12,879 bases of DNA from Chloroflexales bacterium. Its GTDB lineage: Bacteria > Chloroflexota > Chloroflexia > Chloroflexales > Chloroflexaceae. The DNA is taken from contig JAAXUL010000123.1 in assembly GCA_013336035.1 (NCBI GenBank), positions 1-12,879 of the forward strand. The letters are read 5' to 3'. The notes under the pieces were generated by a model, which was not told where the DNA came from, did no database searches, and saw only the letters and a program-made list of their open reading frames with translations. The position numbers and the translations under genes were made by a program. Position 1 is the first letter of the stretch, and every line of letters begins with the position of its first letter. Below are positions 11,960-12,879 of this stretch, piece after piece.

Positions 11960-12370
11960 TCAGGCCAGCGCGGCGAAAAACGCGTCGAGGGCGTCCTGGT
12001 CGGCCACCAGGTGCTGGCCCGCCACAATCTTGCCGGCGGCGAACGTCCAGAGCACCGCCAGCGGCTGATCTAGATTTGGGGCGCCTGGCCGACTGGTACG
12101 GATCTGCTGGCACTCGACCACGTGCTGCTCCCCGACGCCAGTCACAAGCCGTTCAATGGTCGGCTGGGCTGGCCCCAGGGTCGTGCCCATCGCGTCAAAG
12201 AAGGCGACGATGGCGGCCACGCCGACGTGGGTGCCGCTCAGCTGATGGTGGCCGGGGAAGGTCCAGGTGGCGTCCTCCACCAGGATCGTGCGGAGGCGCT
12301 CCAGGTCGCGCGCGGCATAGGCGGCAAAGAACTGGTCGATCAGGTCCTGATTGGGGTGGGGCATCAGCAT
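11960..12370 (-). CDS. SnoaL-like / NTF2-fold protein, 136 aa
   Basis: A single cone-shaped NTF2/SnoaL domain: NQDLIDQFFAAYAARDLERL (residues 7-26), LVEDATWTFPGHHQLSGTHV (30-49), AAIVAFFDAM, then VVECQQIRTS and PLAVLWTFAAGKIVAGQHLVA, closing with DALDAFFAALA. Members range from polyketide cyclases and isomerases to ligand-binding proteins without catalysis; the role here is open. The ATG at 12370 is chosen because GGAG lies four bases upstream and the upstream 70 residues of the open frame are not protein-like. A second ATG is at 12364. A promoter and palindromic site lie at 12450-12498. The hydrolase gene follows 90 bases downstream on the same strand, but its different base composition argues against an old operon. 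Confidence 0.85.
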   Translation of the reverse strand: MLMPHPNQDLIDQFFAAYAARDLERLRTILVEDATWTFPGHHQLSGTHVGVAAIVAFFDAMGTTLGPAQPTIERLVTGVGEQHVVECQQIRTSRPGAPNLDQPLAVLWTFAAGKIVAGQHLVADQDALDAFFAALA

Positions 12371-12449
12371 CGCTCTCCAGCGATCAGATCCGCCGTGGCA
12401 CGGGGCATAGGGTGCGGGCTGGTGAGATGCACGGGGATCGGTGTGGCCC

Positions 12450-12478
12450 AGTATAGCACGGACGGGGGGCGAATGCAG
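12450..12478 (-). promoter_or_regulatory. Candidate promoter of the SnoaL-like gene
   Basis: On the minus strand a good -10 box, TATACT, lies at 12455-12450. With a 17-base spacer the -35 would be CTGCAT (12478-12473), a poor match, which suggests a promoter dependent on an activator. Transcription would start near 12443, about 73 bases before the ATG at 12370. Confidence 0.4.
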
Positions 12479-12480
12479 GA

Positions 12481-12498
12481 CAAACGTTCGGACGTTTG
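12481..12498. promoter_or_regulatory. 18-base palindromic operator candidate
   Basis: CAAACGT (12481-12487), TCGG, ACGTTTG (12492-12498): perfect seven-base arms in an AT-richer patch. It abuts the weak -35 of the promoter at 12450-12478, the usual position of an activator site or of a TetR/MarR-size operator. No regulator gene is present in the window. Confidence 0.45.
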
Positions 12499-12598
12499 GA
12501 GGTTCAGCCGCTTCGCCTCGGGCGCCCCGAACGAAAGCGCTTCGCGTCGGCGCACCCCACCAGCACGCGTTGCTCCGCACGGTGGCACCTAAGGATTT

Positions 12599-12624
12599 GG
12601 CGGCCGCACGCGGTTGCGGCCGCC
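12599..12624. other. Strong GC hairpin in noncoding right end
   Basis: GGCGGCCGCA (12599-12608) and its perfect complement (12615-12624) form a ten-base stem around CGCGGT. Neither strand has a T-tract after it, so it is not a canonical terminator. It may end transcription from a gene outside the window or be a repeat element. Confidence 0.35.
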
Positions 12625-12879
12625 CCTGACCGGAGCCCGCATCCAGCGGTCTCCGGCCACCCGCGCCCCTGCGCGGAAGTTGTCGCCTCCCCCGTCGGCG
12701 ACGCTGCCGCCTGGCTCGTCACGGGTGAGCTGCTACCGGCGAGGGAGGGGGTGCTCTGGCTGGCGTGGTCGGCGGGGGGCTCGTTTGGGAAGGGCGGCCT
12801 GATCGGCGTGGCCGCGCCTCCGTGTCTTCCCCGCGGGCGTCTGGGTTCTGTCCTGCTCAGCCTGCCACACCCCACAGCC
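12625..12879. other. Right end without a confident gene
   Basis: No supported gene was found from the hairpin to the window end. One plus-strand frame is open to the right edge and reads AEVVASPVGDAAAWLVTGEL, then LWLAWSAGGSFGKGGLIGVA. It looks mildly protein-like, with a hydrophobic stretch, but I find no convincing start codon or ribosome binding site, and the sequence could be a relic or a chance GC-rich frame. It may belong to a gene continuing beyond the window. Confidence 0.2.

Noticed and set aside
12473..12592. Forty-codon plus-strand ORF starting MQDKRSDVW
   Set aside because: No ribosome binding site; its start overlaps the palindromic site, and the translation becomes Arg/Pro-rich.
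1..12879. CRISPR array, tRNA or integron/phage elements
   Set aside because: No regularly spaced repeats of CRISPR size, no cloverleaf sequences and no integrase or transposase motifs were seen on either strand.

Overview
The window comes from a GC-rich (roughly two-thirds G+C by eye) bacterial chromosome. Family content and protein style suggest Chloroflexota or a similar soil/thermophile lineage: RidA and SHOCT proteins, a QLD-type YcaQ-like glycosylase, a DUF1684 protein and a copper-resistance cluster. This placement is inference only. No tRNA, rRNA, CRISPR array, phage module or transposase was recognised.

Layout. 1-731: the tail of an unknown gene, a 16-codon stub of a Gfo/Idh/MocA oxidoreductase, then an intact unknown gene. 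844-1301 (-): yaiI with a one-base frameshift. 1488-4375 (+): a run of small stress/detoxification genes (VOC protein, RibD-C/DHFR-like reductase, second VOC protein, YcaQ-like DNA glycosylase). 4364-4557: a structured leader-like region with mutually exclusive hairpins and a 28-codon ORF. 4558-5505 (+): a zinc alcohol dehydrogenase cut after its catalytic domain, then RidA. 5758-6537 (+): a well-formed promoter and a membrane-anchored SAM methyltransferase. 6622-7500 (-): a DUF1684 gene fused to a luciferase-like monooxygenase fragment, with two frameshifts. 7740-7983: fragments of a CPBP protease (+) and of a secreted-protein gene (-). 8048-9715: copper-handling remains (a membrane-anchored HHH protein, a SHOCT protein, a multicopper oxidase tail and a P-type ATPase tail). 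9722-11139: a truncated DUF1624 acyltransferase, an intact SMP-30 protein and an SDR with an internal deletion. 11165-12370 (-): an AHL-lactonase-type hydrolase of lower GC and a SnoaL/NTF2 protein. 12371-12879: mostly noncoding.

The main theme is decay. About half of the genes are intact. The others are clean fragments that stop abruptly at junctions, with no transposon visible, and three more carry single-base frameshifts that restore normal family lengths when corrected. Either this is an accessory region under active deletion, or the assembly contains deletions and indels; the sequence alone cannot separate the two. The intact genes point to protection against reactive metabolites, alkylated or crosslinked DNA, copper and signalling lactones.

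The most unusual signal is the 4416-4495 leader. A central arm can pair with an upstream arm (15 bp) or a downstream arm (13 bp), the upstream arm also complements the bases beside the adh ribosome binding site, and a small ORF runs through the switch.
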